A stretch of 64,000 nucleotides of DNA from Syngnathus acus (GCF_901709675.1 NC_051089.1:15861976-15925975); one strand, 5' to 3'; positions 25,371 to 38,131 are shown, counted from the stretch's first letter. Notes: generated by a model not told the origin, from the sequence alone. Made by a program: numbers and translations.

Positions 25371-28008
25371 AATGAGAACCTGGATAAGAGCAGCGGAACC
25401 GTGCGCTGGGTAGCTTCAGAAGGCCCTCTCACAACAAGTCACCCTGAGGTCATCTGCCCTCCAGTGCCCTCTCCCGTAGCCAAAGTAGAGCTCAACCAAG
25501 GGACTGGGAGGCATCCGAGAAACACAAGCCAACACATTGGCTGCGTCGATGGGGTGGGGGGAGGGACACACTTCCTGCCATGACCATCTCAGTCATGTGG
25601 GGAGAGGAAAATATCAAACATGGGCTGAACAGTGTGTGACCAGAGCCCCTTCAGGAGATCATGTCAGGAGCAGTGCGCCATCAGCAGAGCTGGAGATACT
25701 GGGCTGGGGGATCGGGGTCCAATGAAGCCCCCCCACACCCTCTTTTACAATCCCCATGTGTCAACCAAGAGTGCTAGTGGCATTTTCCACATCTGTGTCA
25801 GTACCTCGGACCCCCAAAAACGAGACAAGCAGATGGATGGCAAGCATTTGGGAAAGGCCTGTTGCTCAATTTTGAGCAGCAAAAAAAACAGATTGTCTAT
25901 CACATGTCTCTATTGTTTACATATCGATGCTACTTTCAAAGGGTACGCAAACAAAAAAGGAATCGGGTATGGATGTTGGACTATCCTGTAAAAAGCCTTG
26001 GCTGTCTGCCAGCTTTACATCCCCCACAAGTAGCCGTCACGCTAGTTTACAAGCAACATGCTCATTGTTTATAAAAATGTGCCAATTGAGAGAGAGAGAG
26101 GGAGAGGAAAAGTAAAAATATGAAACTGGGACGTCGGGGAAAGGTGCCGAAGGTTGAAGGAACGGAGCTGGGAAAGTGAGGTGGGATCCTGAAAGAGATG
26201 CGGATGTTTGAAGGAGCAAGACATCAGAGGCGGGACCTTTGGTGTCCTTAAAATGACAGAGGGAGATGGATGTCATGTCCAATCACGTCATCAGTTTGTC
26301 CTGCAAGCGGAAGAGGGAGTGAGCACTATTGTATATCTGTAGCTTGTACTGTATTAACTCTGAATTCAGAGTGTTTGTGACGGGGAGGCCTTAAAAGATG
26401 CGGGCTTTCATCGTATAAGTGGGAGCTCAATACAAGCTGTATTACCAGTGGAATTTTTATGCATTTATATATAGATATATTTTTTTTCCTTTTAAGACCT
26501 TTGTTAAACAGGGGTGATTTGAGCTGCATATTGCAACAACGTATATGTCTTCCTTGGAGGAAAGTGAGGAGAGTAAGGAAATGGGCAGGCTTCACACTAA
26601 TCAGTCCATGAAGGGTTGCTGCCCAGAGACTGTCTGACTGGAGATAGTGCCACCTACGGGCCAGAAGAGACGGCACACGTGTTGAGGCTCCCAAGAGGCC
26701 AAAGATCGTTCGTTGATGGGACAACTATTAGCGGGGAATTCTATCTTTAACTATAGCGTCCTTTGAATATAGGCTGACAAGGATTTTATTTTCTTATTTA
26801 CTTTTGAAAACCAAGTTATTGTGTCTGGGATTCAGACTATATTCTGTTCAGTTTTATATTGAAATGTGGTTAGGAAACACTAACAAGGTGATCTAATGGC
26901 ACACCTTTTATTTTGTTAGTTATATAATAGCACAGTACTGCCTTTGTTCCCTGCACTTGATCTGATAACATGTTACACTAACATCAAAATCGACACGACT
27001 CAAGCACCACTGCGCTCATTTCGAGTCTGAACAAAGCGATCTTACTCCTCAGTCGTCAGTGTTGTCTTTCGATAGCCTGTCGCATCCGTTTAGGCGTCGG
27101 GTCATGTCCGTCAACTGTGTGCCAAATTTGAACACGCAGTTCGAGGACCAAGCCAACTTTTTGCATGCATGGGTCACTTCATATTTTGTTCTGTTTATTT
27201 ACTTCAACTTGATGTCATGCCATTGGACAACAGCGCTTCAAACCTTTGTGGGGTTTTTTGCTGGCGTTCCTTCATAATGCGCATCATAGCCTCAAATACT
27301 ATGCTGTGAAAAAGTGGAGTGGCTGCATCTTCACGATGAGCATGAACACATTTAAAGTGCAGCATATTTGTCATCGGGGGCGCATTGCTTTCCTTCAAGA
27401 GACTAAACACTCGGATGTGGTGCCTTATTGTGCCTGCTGTGAGGCCACATGTATAACAAGTCTGTTGCCGTGGGCATACGTGCACTATAGTCAACGTGTG
27501 CCATGATGTTGCACTTGTTTCAGTGTTTGGGGCTCTTCTGCATTACGAGCCCTTTGTTTCTTCAACTAGAAGCTTCCATCAAGGCACCAATGTGACATTG
27601 TTTATGTGCAGCTTGATCCCAGTGTCCTTTGCCTTATGAATCAGTACTTGGGGAAGATACTCGTATTTATTCTGTTCTTTTTCTCTTCATTATTGTTGCA
27701 GAGGTCATACTTTTACTCAGTTAGGTATATTATTATTTAAAGTACCAAATGTATTAACACGTTATGGCTGGTAACCATACAGACATCTCAGATATTAACA
27801 GTTTTTTTTAATTGATGTTTTTATGTAGCTTTGTATTCATGTTTGCATCCTTCAGTCAAATACCAAGATTTTTTTTTCATGTGAAGCTTCAGTGTCCAAA
27901 CATCACCGTTCAGTCACACACGAGCCAGAGGAGAGGACAAGGAAGGAGCTCATCCGGAAAGTATTCACACGGCTTCACTTTTGATAGATTTTTTTATATT
28001 ACAGTCTT

Positions 28009-28345
28009 ACGGTGGTGCACTGGTTAGCACGTCCGCCTCACAGTTAGGAAGGTGCGGGTTCGATTCCACCTCCGGCCCTCCCTGTGTGGAGTTTGCATGT
28101 TCTCACCGTGCCCGCTTGGGTTTTCTCCGGGCACTCCGGTTTCCTCCCGCATCCCAAAAACATGCATAGTAGGCTGATTGAGCACTCCAAATTTCCCACA
28201 GGTGTGGGTGCAGATAGCTTTTTGTCTCTGTGTGCCCTGGCAACCAGTTCAGGGTGTCCCCCGCCTACTTCCCGATGACTGCTGGGATAGGCTCCAGCAC
28301 GCCCGGTTCCCCCGTGGGGACAAGCGGTATAGAAAATGGATGGAT
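28009..28345 (+). mobile_element. tRNA-like SINE-type repeat, near full length
   Basis: The head GGTGGTGCACTGGTTAGCAC is followed by a pol III B-box match (GGTTCGATTCC, 28057-28067), then GTGTGGAGTTTGCATGTTCT, TCCCAAAAACATGC, and the tail GGGATAGGCTCCAGCACGCC to GTATAGAAAATGGATGGA. This is a very common fish interspersed repeat; other pieces are at 10240, 16966(-), 32250, 38132, 46578 and 59674. It is not a functional tRNA gene: no cloverleaf can be completed. Confidence 0.8.
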
Positions 28346-31300
28346 TCCAGTCTTAATCCTCAAAATGCTACGCCCAGCACCCCATAATGACAACAACAAC
28401 AAAAAATCATAAGGCATTGTTATCACATAAGGCTGGCTGGGTCATTTGAGGACAATCACTCATCTCTGACCTGAACTACTTCCATTCATTGATAATGCAG
28501 GCCACGTTGCTCATTCTGTTCCACTACCCAGCTCTGTACATGTCTCAGAGATCTACTGACAGTTCTTTGACAACATCTTTGTGCTCCGATATGCACCGTC
28601 AACTGCAGAATTTCCAAACAATCAATTGATGATTTCTTAGTATTTCCATTCTGGGGTGTTGTGTGTGGAGTTTTCAGGAAATAAATTGATCAAATCAATT
28701 GCAGAGGCTGAATCCTAACAATATGTGTAAAAATTGAAGTGCTGTGAATATTTTCCGGAAGAACTGCAAATATGTATGTACAGTATTTGTTCACATTTGT
28801 TTAGGTTAGATCTCCAGCGATATTTGTGGTTTCCTCTTGGAGGCAACCAGATCTCTTATTTGGCCTGCCTTTAAAAAAAGAAGAAAAAAATACAGTTGAT
28901 ACACAATGGATTTGTTGGGAGTACACGTTTTCCATTGTCCAATGATCTTCATTTGGACTATCACCAAATGGTTGTATGTAAAATGTGAATTTGTCACTGA
29001 AAGTCCCTTGAAGTGTAGCACATCTTAGAAAATATCATGATAGGTTCAGATTCGGAATATAGAAAATATTTTTAATCCTACTTTGTTAAATTCTCCAATT
29101 CCAACCGTAAGGTTGTTTCAGTGTCCCACACACTAGGGGAAAAAGAAGTCCATCTAAGTACGCTGTAGATAAAGGGACTTGTCACTAGTGTAGGCTTCCC
29201 CCCTTATCTTTTCTTTTTACATTTGTTCAAGGCAGCACAAACATAAAGAAGCTCGCTTTGTGTGAAGGTTTGCAATTTGAACATGGCTGAGATTGGGCGA
29301 TGGATCTTTATACCAAATTCCCCCTTTCTCGTTGTGTGTGGGCTGCAATCGTTGCAGTTAGTGTTATTCCAAAAGTATTGGTGTACTTTCAAAGTCATAT
29401 ATATATAATATGCTGTTTTGTATTGTGGGATTGTTTTAGTTTCTGCATTTTAGATGAAATACTCCATTTTATTTTTGTGGTGTCTTTTTTCTTTGTAAAT
29501 TGAACAGCGTCTAATGTGTAACAAATTTCTATCGCTTGACTGTGCTCCTTTATTACATTTATAATTTCATTTTCATCAAAGAGCCGATGTCCTGTATTGA
29601 CTGCAGGCTTGCGTATATATTTGACTTAAAGAGTTTTGTTGTATATTGTAAAAAAGAAAAAACTTAAACAAAAGGACAACATTTGTGGGATGTGCAGAAA
29701 AAGACAAATGAGTAATTTATCATTTAAAACCTGCATGCGGAAGGCTGAGAGTCATATTTAGAATAACAAATGGCAGTGCCTTTTTTTTTGTACTCTGAGA
29801 CATTTACCCCCGATGTCCCTAATGTAATAATCTTGGTTTTGTTTTTTGTTTTTTTATCAACTTTAAAAAAAGTGATTTCTTTTAGGAGGAAATCAGTGGA
29901 TGCTGTGCTGGGCCGTGTTCACACTGCAGATCCATTTATCTCTCAAAGTCTTTGTATGTGTCATGCTTTATGCTGCCATGTAGACTTTACTTGTGCAGGC
30001 ATGTTTTTAATTGATAAGGCGGGATACACGTGGCTCTACTGTCTTAGAGCTATGTTTTATTTTTTTAAATATATTTGTAACGTTTTTAATCAACATTCTA
30101 TCAAGGCATGACAAGGAACACTTCTTTGACTTTTGATTGGCCCAATTCTAGGAGTAAATCCACGAGATGAATACTAATTGAAACTTCGCTGTGTGAACTC
30201 AACCAGTCACTCACCTTCACTTGGAGTCGCCGTGTTAAAACCACTGATTTATATATGAATGGACTAAAAATGCCGCTTACTAGCAGTAGCGAGAAGTGAA
30301 GCCACCGGCGGCCATCTTGCGTTGCCACCCGCTGAGCGCACCTTGTACACGTTGATTTTACGGTCCCGTTATTTTCTGTCTTAACGCAGTGTGTGATGTA
30401 CGATTGCACCAATATGTTTTGAAAGAGCGCGACATGCTGATTTCGCTGTTAAAAATGCAATTAGTATTAATTTTCTCTGAGAAGGTGTAGCTCTGAGTGC
30501 TACTTGAAGATTAGTCTGCATCGTGCTGTAAGAATCATCAACAATAAAACGAAGTCAAAACCCATCGGAAAAAAATCAATGAGAAATATAATCCCAATCC
30601 CTGTAAATCACGATTCATGATACTCAGATCATATACTATTGATGGTCGATGCAAACGAGAGGCTTGCATTACTTCATTCAGGGATCCTAAGGCAAAACGC
30701 ACCTATACCAGTCTTTTCAATGGAAAAAGTAACATGTCAGTACCAGTGGCAATGTAAGATAGCTGCCTTCTGGCTTAAGCCTCAAGGGGCCAATTGTTAG
30801 TCCATTCATTTATGTCAATGGTTATGACCGCCTGTCCACTTCCTGTTTTCTGTAGGTACTTCCTTGAAGTTCAGAATTATTCTGGTCTGTACAATATATG
30901 TACTTGTGTGTGTTTACGCGTGCGTATATATGTGTGCGTGAGAGAGAATTTGTATGTCTGTGTGTGGATGCATTCAAGTGCTTTTATTGTCTTGCTGTAA
31001 TTTGTTGAGACATACCAGAATGCTGTGATTTGGCATGCCCTGTTATCCATAAAAAAAAAAGTTAAAAGACTTCAAGTTTGTCTGTGTGGTTCTGTTGTTC
31101 TCAAACCAGCCATGGCGTTTAAAAAGACGCCATTGTCAAAAATCTATTTTGTTCAGAAAATGTCATACACGAGATTTCATACTGTATATTTGCAGTGGCA
31201 TACCGACTACCACTATTAAGGGTTGTTGGAAATAACTGACCATAAACATGTCACTAATGAGGGGGTCTGAGGAATAATACATGATTAAAGTGGAGACTTT

Positions 31301-31852
31301 AAGGTATATCTTAAGAACGTTTTCCCCCAAATCAGCTTTTCAAAGATGTTTCATGATTGTTGCGGCGACCTGGGAGGTGCGCACCTGTCTGTGGGTGCAT
31401 GTGCCCACAAGGGGTCACTGCAGGTTTTTCAGCTTGATTGTTTAGCTCAATAAAAACCCGAACAAAGAGTGAAATCCCACTCTGGACAAGTCCTTCCTTT
31501 TCAAGTGTGGAAACCCATGACGTTAAAATACACTTGCCAATTATATTAAGTACAATTGGTATTGCAACGCATATAATATTGTAATCATCACTGGAAGAGA
31601 TTTTCCCACCACAGCCATCTTCACTTGCTGTTTGGCTTTGGTTGACAAAAGACAGACAATTGTGTGTAGGTGAAAAATACTATATAAATGAAGTATAATA
31701 ATATAAAGTATCTGAAAGCAGTAAAGTATCTGAACCAGAGGCACCTGCTTTCTGAGTAGTATGCAGAACCCCCCCAACCCCTTTATTTTTTTCTTATAAA
31801 TTGTGTTTACTTTCATCATCAGCCTCTACAAATGGAAACACTTGCACTCCAA

Positions 31853-31876
31853 TGTGTGTGTGTGTGTGTGTGTGTC
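31853..31876. repeat. (TG)n microsatellite
   Basis: Uninterrupted TG dinucleotides. Confidence 0.9.
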
Positions 31877-31923
31877 TCATTTGTGCCCATGTGTATTGGA
31901 AGGTTGCTCAGTTCTGTGTACTG

Positions 31924-32124
31924 CAGGGGTGTCACACTCCAGCCCTCGGGGGCTGCATTCCAACATGTTTTCCAAGATTCCCTCGTTAAGTGCACCTGTG
32001 TCAAAAGTTAGGCTCCTGCAGAACGTGAAAATGAACTGATCTTTTCACTCAGGTGTGTTTAACGAGGGTAACTCGGAAAACATATTGGAACGCGGCCCCC
32101 GAGGACTAGAGTTCGACACCCCTG
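31924..32124. mobile_element. Palindromic hAT-type MITE, 201 bp
   Basis: The left arm CAGGGGTGTCACACTCCAGC and the right end (GTTCGACACCCCTG) are inverted repeats extending about 50 bp through CCTCGGGGGC..TTCCAA.ATGTTTTCC. The outer CAGGGGTGTC motif is shared with the hAT element at 57097-58568. No convincing 8-bp target duplication. Confidence 0.75.
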
Positions 32125-32249
32125 TATCTGTGCCCTTGAATGAGCAGTCATGTTTATATCAAACAATAAGAGTATTTACACATATATGACCATGAAAAAG
32201 TATATGAATTTGATTAACAGAATGTGTACACGTTGCTGTTTCTCCCACT

Positions 32250-32408
32250 CCTGTATGGAGTTTGCATGTTCTCCCCGTGCCCGCGTGGGTTTCCTCCCAC
32301 ATCCCAAAAACATGCTTGGTAGGCCAATTGAGCACTTCAAATTGCCCCGAGGTGTGAGTCCGGATGGTTGTTCGTCTCGGTGTGCCCTGCGATCGGCTGG
32401 CAACGGAT
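32250..32408 (+). mobile_element. SINE-like repeat fragment (5' and 3' truncated)
   Basis: Carries TGGAGTTTGCATGTTCTCCC, CATCCCAAAAACATGC and TGTGCCCTGCGATCGGCTGG of the repeat seen whole at 28009-28345; it lacks the tRNA-like head and the tail. Confidence 0.75.
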
Positions 32409-32474
32409 CATTCATTCATACATACATATGGGCGTACCTGCCGATCGCAGGGCACAATAAGAGTATATGCCCTT

Positions 32475-32609
32475 CGCTTTAAAAATGTCTGGCGCAATCT
32501 AGCGTTGTAAATAGGTATAATGTCTAGACCCCGAATGTAAGATGACCCCCACTTTTTTAGTCTTATTTCAATGCAAAAACCACCGTCTTATATTCGGGCC
32601 AATAGGGTA
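32475..32609. mobile_element. Pogo-type MITE 3' fragment
   Basis: From CGCTTTAAAAATGTCTGGCG to the end it matches 1512-1636 base by base with about one difference in seven, including GGTATAATGTCTAGACC and the CACCGTCTTATAT terminus. Confidence 0.75.
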
Positions 32610-32809
32610 AGTTATTTAGGTTTGGATTGATTCAGACGGAGCACTACTGAAGGCCTCGGTGTGAAATGCACAGCCCGCCACTTCATACGCACACTGGTGG
32701 CCAAAGCCTTCAATGTCAAAATTAGGTCTGGTATTAGTGTATGTGATCTGTTTGATTAATTTGAGGTTAATGGTGTGGTATCAAATGAACTAATGATAAT
32801 TTCGATCTA

Positions 32810-33010
32810 TTTGTATGTCTTGACATGTGAAGAAATTGACAATAAAGCAAACTTTGACTTTGATATGCTGTTTGTGATACTTAACTTACTTGTGTCATAA
32901 ATGTTGGGAATTACATCAAAGTCAAAGTCTGCTTTAATGTCAATTTCTTTAGATGCCAAGACACACAAAGAAATCGAAATTACGTTCCCACTCTCCCACG
33001 GTGACAAGAC
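32810..33010. repeat. Two retroposon 3' tails in tail-to-tail orientation
   Basis: A plus-strand copy ends in (CTTTGA)n at about 32866, and the inverted copy starts (ATCAAAGTCAAAGT) at about 32918. Both share TGTCTTG.CAT..AAGAAATTGACA with the copy at 284-358. Confidence 0.7.
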
Positions 33011-33468
33011 ATAGTACACAATATACATACAAGTAAACAACACAAAAAAATAAAAACAAGAAGGCACAAACAATGAATAAATAAGAGTGATCTCATGGAT
33101 CTCCATTTCTTAAAGTGTATCACATGACGCGTGTCATCATTCATCATCGTTTAATATCATTCTACATAATTCCATATGATTCAATACTTCTCCACATCAT
33201 TCCACATTGTTCAAAACGTCTTGACAAAAATGGGGGCAAAAACCTTAAGATAAACATGAAAAGCTGAACAAAACTAAAACCTAAACACTAATAAACCCTA
33301 CGCAATTTGCCCTGAATATTAAATATACTACTGTTAAAAACCACAACTAGAAACAAAATGAACACCAAGTATAATGAAAACTACAAAACTATTATCATCC
33401 CGAGACCAGTTCACTATATTATCATCGATGCAAAAATTCATGGTTTGCTCAAATCGAAAGTGAAAACT

Positions 33469-35201
33469 TCACGAATCATTACTTATCTCCCCAACACACT
33501 CACAATGCCCAATGGAGAATCTTTGGCCACAAACTGAGCATGAAAAAGGTTTCTCGCCAGTGTGGATTCTTGTGTGCCTTTTTAAATGGTTCCTCTGAGA
33601 GAATTTCTGGCCACAAACTGAGCATGAATAAGGTTTCTCGCCAGTGTGGATTCTTGTGTGACTTTTTAAGGTTTCCTTGTGAGAGAATTTTTGGCCACAA
33701 ATTGAGCATGAAAAAGGTTTCTCACCAGTGTGGATCCTTGTATGAATTTTTAGACTTTCCTTCAGTGAAAATCTTTGGCCACAAACTGAGCATGAAAAAG
33801 GTTTCTCGCCAGTGTGGATTCTTGTGTGCCTTTTTAAATGGTTCCTCTGAGAGAATTTATGGCCACAAACTGAGCATGAAAAAGGTTTCTCACCAGTGTG
33901 GATCCTTGTATGAATTGTTAGACTTTCCTTCAGTGAAAATCTTTGGCCACAAACTGAGCATGAAAAAGGTTTCTCGCCAGTGTGGATTCTTGTGTGCCTT
34001 TTTAAATGGTTCCTCTGAGAGAATTTTTGGCCACAAACTGAGCATGAAAAAGGTTTCTCATCAGTGTGGATCCTTGTATGAATTGTTAGACTTTCCTTCA
34101 GTGAAAATCTTTGGCCACAAACTGAGCATGAAAAAGGTTTCTCGCCAGTGTGGATTCTTGTGTGCCTTTTTAAATGGTTCCTCTGAGAGAATTTTTGGCC
34201 ACAAACTGAGCATGAAAAAGGTTTCTCATCAGTGTGGATCCTTGTATGAATTGTTAGACTTTCCTTCAGTGAAAATCTTTGGCCACAAACTGAGCATGAA
34301 AAAGGTTTCTCGCCAGTGTGGATTCTTGTGTGCCTTTTTAAATGGTTCCTCTGAGAGAAGTTTTGGCCACAAACTGAGCAGAGAAGGTTTTTCTTTCTTG
34401 TGTGGATCTTCATGTGTTGTTTCAAAACACTGTTATTAGCACAACATTTCCCACACTGAGAACATTGCCTGTGTTTGTTTTGAGACTCATCATCATCATC
34501 AGCAGCAGCAGGAACATGTGATGACACGTCATCACTATCTGATGGCGGAGCTGCTTGTGATCCTCCACAGTGGTCTCCATCACCTTCTCTGGTCATTTGT
34601 TGGCTTGAGCTGCAGCTTGGAGTCTCCGCCCCTTTGCTCACCTCACGTTGACCCTTATCGAAACGCTTCACAGGAACACCAGTCAATGTTATCTTGCATG
34701 TGTCCTCTCCCTCCTCCTTTTTAAAATCACAGGAGTCTTCTCCCTCCTCTTTAATACAAGGCCGCTCCGGCTCTTCCTCCTTTTTTATGGTGCAAAGAAA
34801 CGTCGGCACCATTTGTTCATTCAAGTGGTGGACCTCTTTGCCCACATCTTCCTCTTTAATGCAAGTACGCTCTGGCTCCTCCTGCTTAGGACAAATAGCT
34901 TCACTGATGTCTGCAAAACAAGACAAACGCGCATCATTTCAATGTATATTAATGAAATTTACATTAAAGAGAAACTGGCAAAACCTATGCAAGGACTTCT
35001 TCCATCTGCCTTAAATAATTTTGATAGAATTCCACGAAAAATACACACTGGAAGAGGATTCATAATAGAAAATAGTTATTTCCTAAGCAAGTACTAACCA
35101 GCTTTGCGTAACACAACATCAGGCTGCAGCCAAAGAGCTTCCAGTCGTTGACGACTACGGTCCTTTTCCTCCACGTGCTTTGCTGCGGTGCTTCCAAACA
35201 T
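33469..35201 (-). CDS. C2H2 zinc-finger protein, teleost type, 11 fingers plus one truncated
   Basis: A probable DNA-binding nuclear regulator. Two coding exons on the minus strand: 35201-35099 (start MFGSTAAKHVEEKDRSRQRL) and 34910-33469, joined in phase 1, 514 residues. Residues about 35-180 are acidic with repeated CIKEE/IKKEEEPE motifs and an SDSDDVSSHVP stretch, as in many lineage-specific fish zinc-finger genes. From residue 184 there are eleven full C2H2 fingers with HTGEKPF or HTDEKPF linkers, then a last finger that has only its CxxC half and runs to the stop (FSIGHCECVGEISNDS). Fingers alternate between two types (SQRNHLKRH and SLKESLTIH). The target is unknown; such genes often bind transposons, which here is only a possibility. 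No KRAB box is seen. Confidence 0.85.
33520..34380 (-). repeat. Tandem 168-bp (two-finger) repeat array inside the zinc-finger exon
   Basis: The block GGCCACAAACTGAGCATGAA..TTTCTCGCCAG recurs with 168-bp spacing (about 33777, 33945, 34113, 34281) and an alternating TTTCTCA(C/T)CAG partner between. Copies differ by only a few bases, so amplification or homogenisation is recent. Confidence 0.88.
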
Positions 35202-35339
35202 TTTTACACTGCAATCACAACACTTGTTCAACGATGTTTGGCTAACAAAGGCGGCTTTTGGACAGCGGCGCGCGAGCTATTTTAACTAAGCTAAGAGAAC
35301 GATGGCGAAAATCTTCAGCGCATGGAGAGACGAGCTCAT

Positions 35340-35390
35340 CTGGACACGTGAACTTCAAAGGTCGGTCATCATCGGGTAGGTGACGTCACT
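35340..35390 (-). promoter_or_regulatory. CRE and E-box upstream of the zinc-finger gene
   Basis: A perfect palindromic CRE, TGACGTCA, lies at 35381-35388 and CACGTG at 35345-35350, about 145-190 bp upstream of the start codon. Function is inferred from motif and position only. Confidence 0.4.
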
Positions 35391-38131
35391 GGCCACGTAG
35401 GTTACATTAGTGATGTGCACTCCAGTTCTTTAAGTGAACTGCATCTTTAGAATCAGTTCAATCAAAAGATTCGTTCAAACGAATCGTTCAACGAATCGCC
35501 CCCGCCCCCACATACACACTGCTCCTTCTTTCTTTCTTTTTTTACTTCAATAACACACACACAACTACAGACAAAAAACAATCAAGTAAACACATGGTAA
35601 TGTCGACAACGGCAACGCACACATTTTTCTCTATATTACAACATCCCGTGGAAACAACCCATATAGTACATCAAACAATACGTTTTGTCGGTGGGATCAC
35701 GGTACAGAGAGCCGCTCTGTGACTTTAGACCAACTGCCTACCTCGTTTCAAATGCAAATGTAATGATGCCACACAGACTGTTGTTAGTTACCCGAATGTG
35801 ATCAACCAGAGTCAAATTCGCTGTTTGGCATGCGCAAACTTGGTCAATAAAGCTGATTCTGATTTTATTATGACTTCCATAAGCCTTCACATACATTACA
35901 ACACTTAACAATCCATGCCCCATTTAACTTCAACTACAGCAATAAAGTGGCAGTGAAAATGCATAGTCAATTAGGAAAATAATATCTGGGCTTTTATTCC
36001 TTCTGAGAATCGTCTTAACCTAAAGATTCCTAGCTAGGAGTGTTTTAAGAACATTGTCAGACAACTCTGAGCAAGTAATGGACACAAACTCCTGCAATGA
36101 GGTGTGTGGTCATCATTTTAAAAGCTGTCATTGGGTCTTCTTCTGCTGCTTCTCTTTCTTCTTCTATTGATTTTTAACTTGGCAGCTGGCAAACAACCTA
36201 ATGGCGCATTACCGACATCAGCTGGTGTGATGTGTGGATCCTGATTTCACGCAGTCTAAAAGGAACAATAAAGAGAAAAATGAATGAATGAATGAATGAA
36301 TGAATAATTAAATAGCCTTTATCCTAGTAAGTATATCAATTTACCTGTAATAATGCAAAGCATCTTACATTTGGTGATAGTGGGAAAAGGGTGGAAACCC
36401 AAATCGAACTCAGCCATAAAATGTATTCTTATTGAGACATTGTAATTGTAAATGATATTTTACGTAAAAGAAAATATCTGTTAAACTATACTTTATCATT
36501 CTTTATTATACTACAAACATAGGAAACGTGCTTAGTATTCATATCATGATAGTATTGTAACTTTGCAGATATTAATTGCCATGCTAGTCATTTGTCCAAC
36601 TAAATTTTTGTAAATTGTCTCGGTTCATTAATGCGCTGTTATCCCTTTTTGGGTGAATACCTCTCCTGGCTCTTCTGTCCGCCATTTTGTACTCTTCCCT
36701 ACTTTCAACAGACGTCACCTTAGGAGCTCGGATTCTTCAGGAATAGCTATTGCCCATACTAGGATTTAAGTTTTAGGTGAAGGTCGGCTAACATGGCCAT
36801 AATAAAAATAATATTCAATTTATTTTCCTTCGAAAAGTCTTGATTTCTTTTCATGATCAAGTTCATTGAATCCTTCTATGGTACCAGTTGAAGAGAATGG
36901 ATCTCAAGTCACTTGACACAAGGAGCAGGTCTCGAACTGTGTTCAAAGGTTACAAGATATCAGTCCAAACCAGTGCATTGATCCCAGTCGCGGGTGCAAA
37001 TGCCCAAGCCGTACAACTGCCTCCTCCATGTTTGATGTGTTATGGTATGGATTGTGATGCATTCTGTTACACATGGTAATTATTGATGTACCTTCTGCCA
37101 TCGATTGGAAGACTTTGTTCTGCCAGTCATTATACATCGCTGGCTGGCAGGATAGCTAGGTGAATAAAGAGAGACATGATTATCATATTGGTGGTAAACT
37201 ATCTTGGAATGTTTTGGTTTAGCACTGAGATTTATACAATTATGCAAAAGGTGTGTTGAAAGCTTGGGCAAACTTCATACCAGAATGATCAAACGTATAT
37301 TTCAAGACAGATACGATTTGTTTTATTACACCGAATAAACAAATGTTTGTTTACTGCTGTGCATTTGTAGTGACCTCATTGGCTTCAAAGACAATCTCAC
37401 AACATCACATGAGCCTAAGGGGAAAAACAAGAACTTCTTCCTGTTGTTACAGGACTGTATTATTTTTGATTAAGAAATCGAAATAAACATGAAATGACAA
37501 TAATAGAGAAGGAGCCATAGAACTGGCCTTCCTTCCCTCTTAGCAAGGCCACACAAAAATGAGACAACTGCAGACACCCAACAGCCACAAGCCACGTTCA
37601 CGAACAGACAATTCAACTTTTACCAACGCACAGGACAACATAGACACGTGCTGTCACAGGAACACAGACACACACGTTGACTGGATTGTGATCTAATGTC
37701 ACAATCAGCGATTGAGCCGAGTTGGCACATAAAGACAGATCCTTCCATAAGAGAATAAAAATAATCATCAGAATACATATAGTACCTTTCAATATTTTAA
37801 AACATTTCAGAGTAATGTCTCTGATTATCACCAATCTATTTTCAGTGGAGCTTGAGTCTGTCCCAGCTGACTGACCATTCACACTTGTGGGCACTTAAGC
37901 GTCTTCAATTCATTGAACATTCATGTTTTTTGAAATGTGAACAGACGCACTGTCCCAGGAGGATCATCTGTCCATCCGTTTTCTATACTGACCTTGTGAT
38001 GGTTAGGATTCACACTGTGTCGAAGCAGACTTTAAAGTGAGGTGCACCAGGAATGGTCACCGTCGAATTGCAGTGCACAAAGAGACAAACAACATTTGTT
38101 TTCACCATGCGGGCTGGACTAACCGGAGAAG

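Larger units (their letters stand above)
25371..33468 (+). other. SAMD4A 3' UTR and intergenic region
   Basis: The 3' UTR starts here; its end is not visible. AATAAA at 28680-28685 and near 30543 are possible polyadenylation signals, unproven. The region also holds a GA-rich tract (26088-26103), a full SINE-like repeat (28009-28345), a TG microsatellite (31853-31876), a palindromic MITE (31924-32124), SINE and pogo-MITE fragments (32250-32609) and a tail-to-tail retroposon pair (32810-33010). A minus-strand open frame at 27204-27494 is unrecognised. Confidence 0.55.

Noticed and set aside
27204-27494. Minus-strand open frame MTIVHVCPRQQTCYTCGL
   Set aside because: No recognisable homology; may be an old transposon, but I cannot support it.
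28009-28080. tRNA gene
   Set aside because: Only the B-box and a tRNA-like head are present, and the sequence continues into the body of a dispersed repeat; the same applies at 46578, 58780 and 59674.
33520-34380. CRISPR-like array of regular repeats
   Set aside because: The 168-bp periodicity is coding: each unit is two C2H2 fingers with TGEKP linkers.
33540-34439. Plus-strand open frame of 299 codons
   Set aside because: It is the antisense shadow of the repetitive zinc-finger exon; the repeat periodicity keeps it open.
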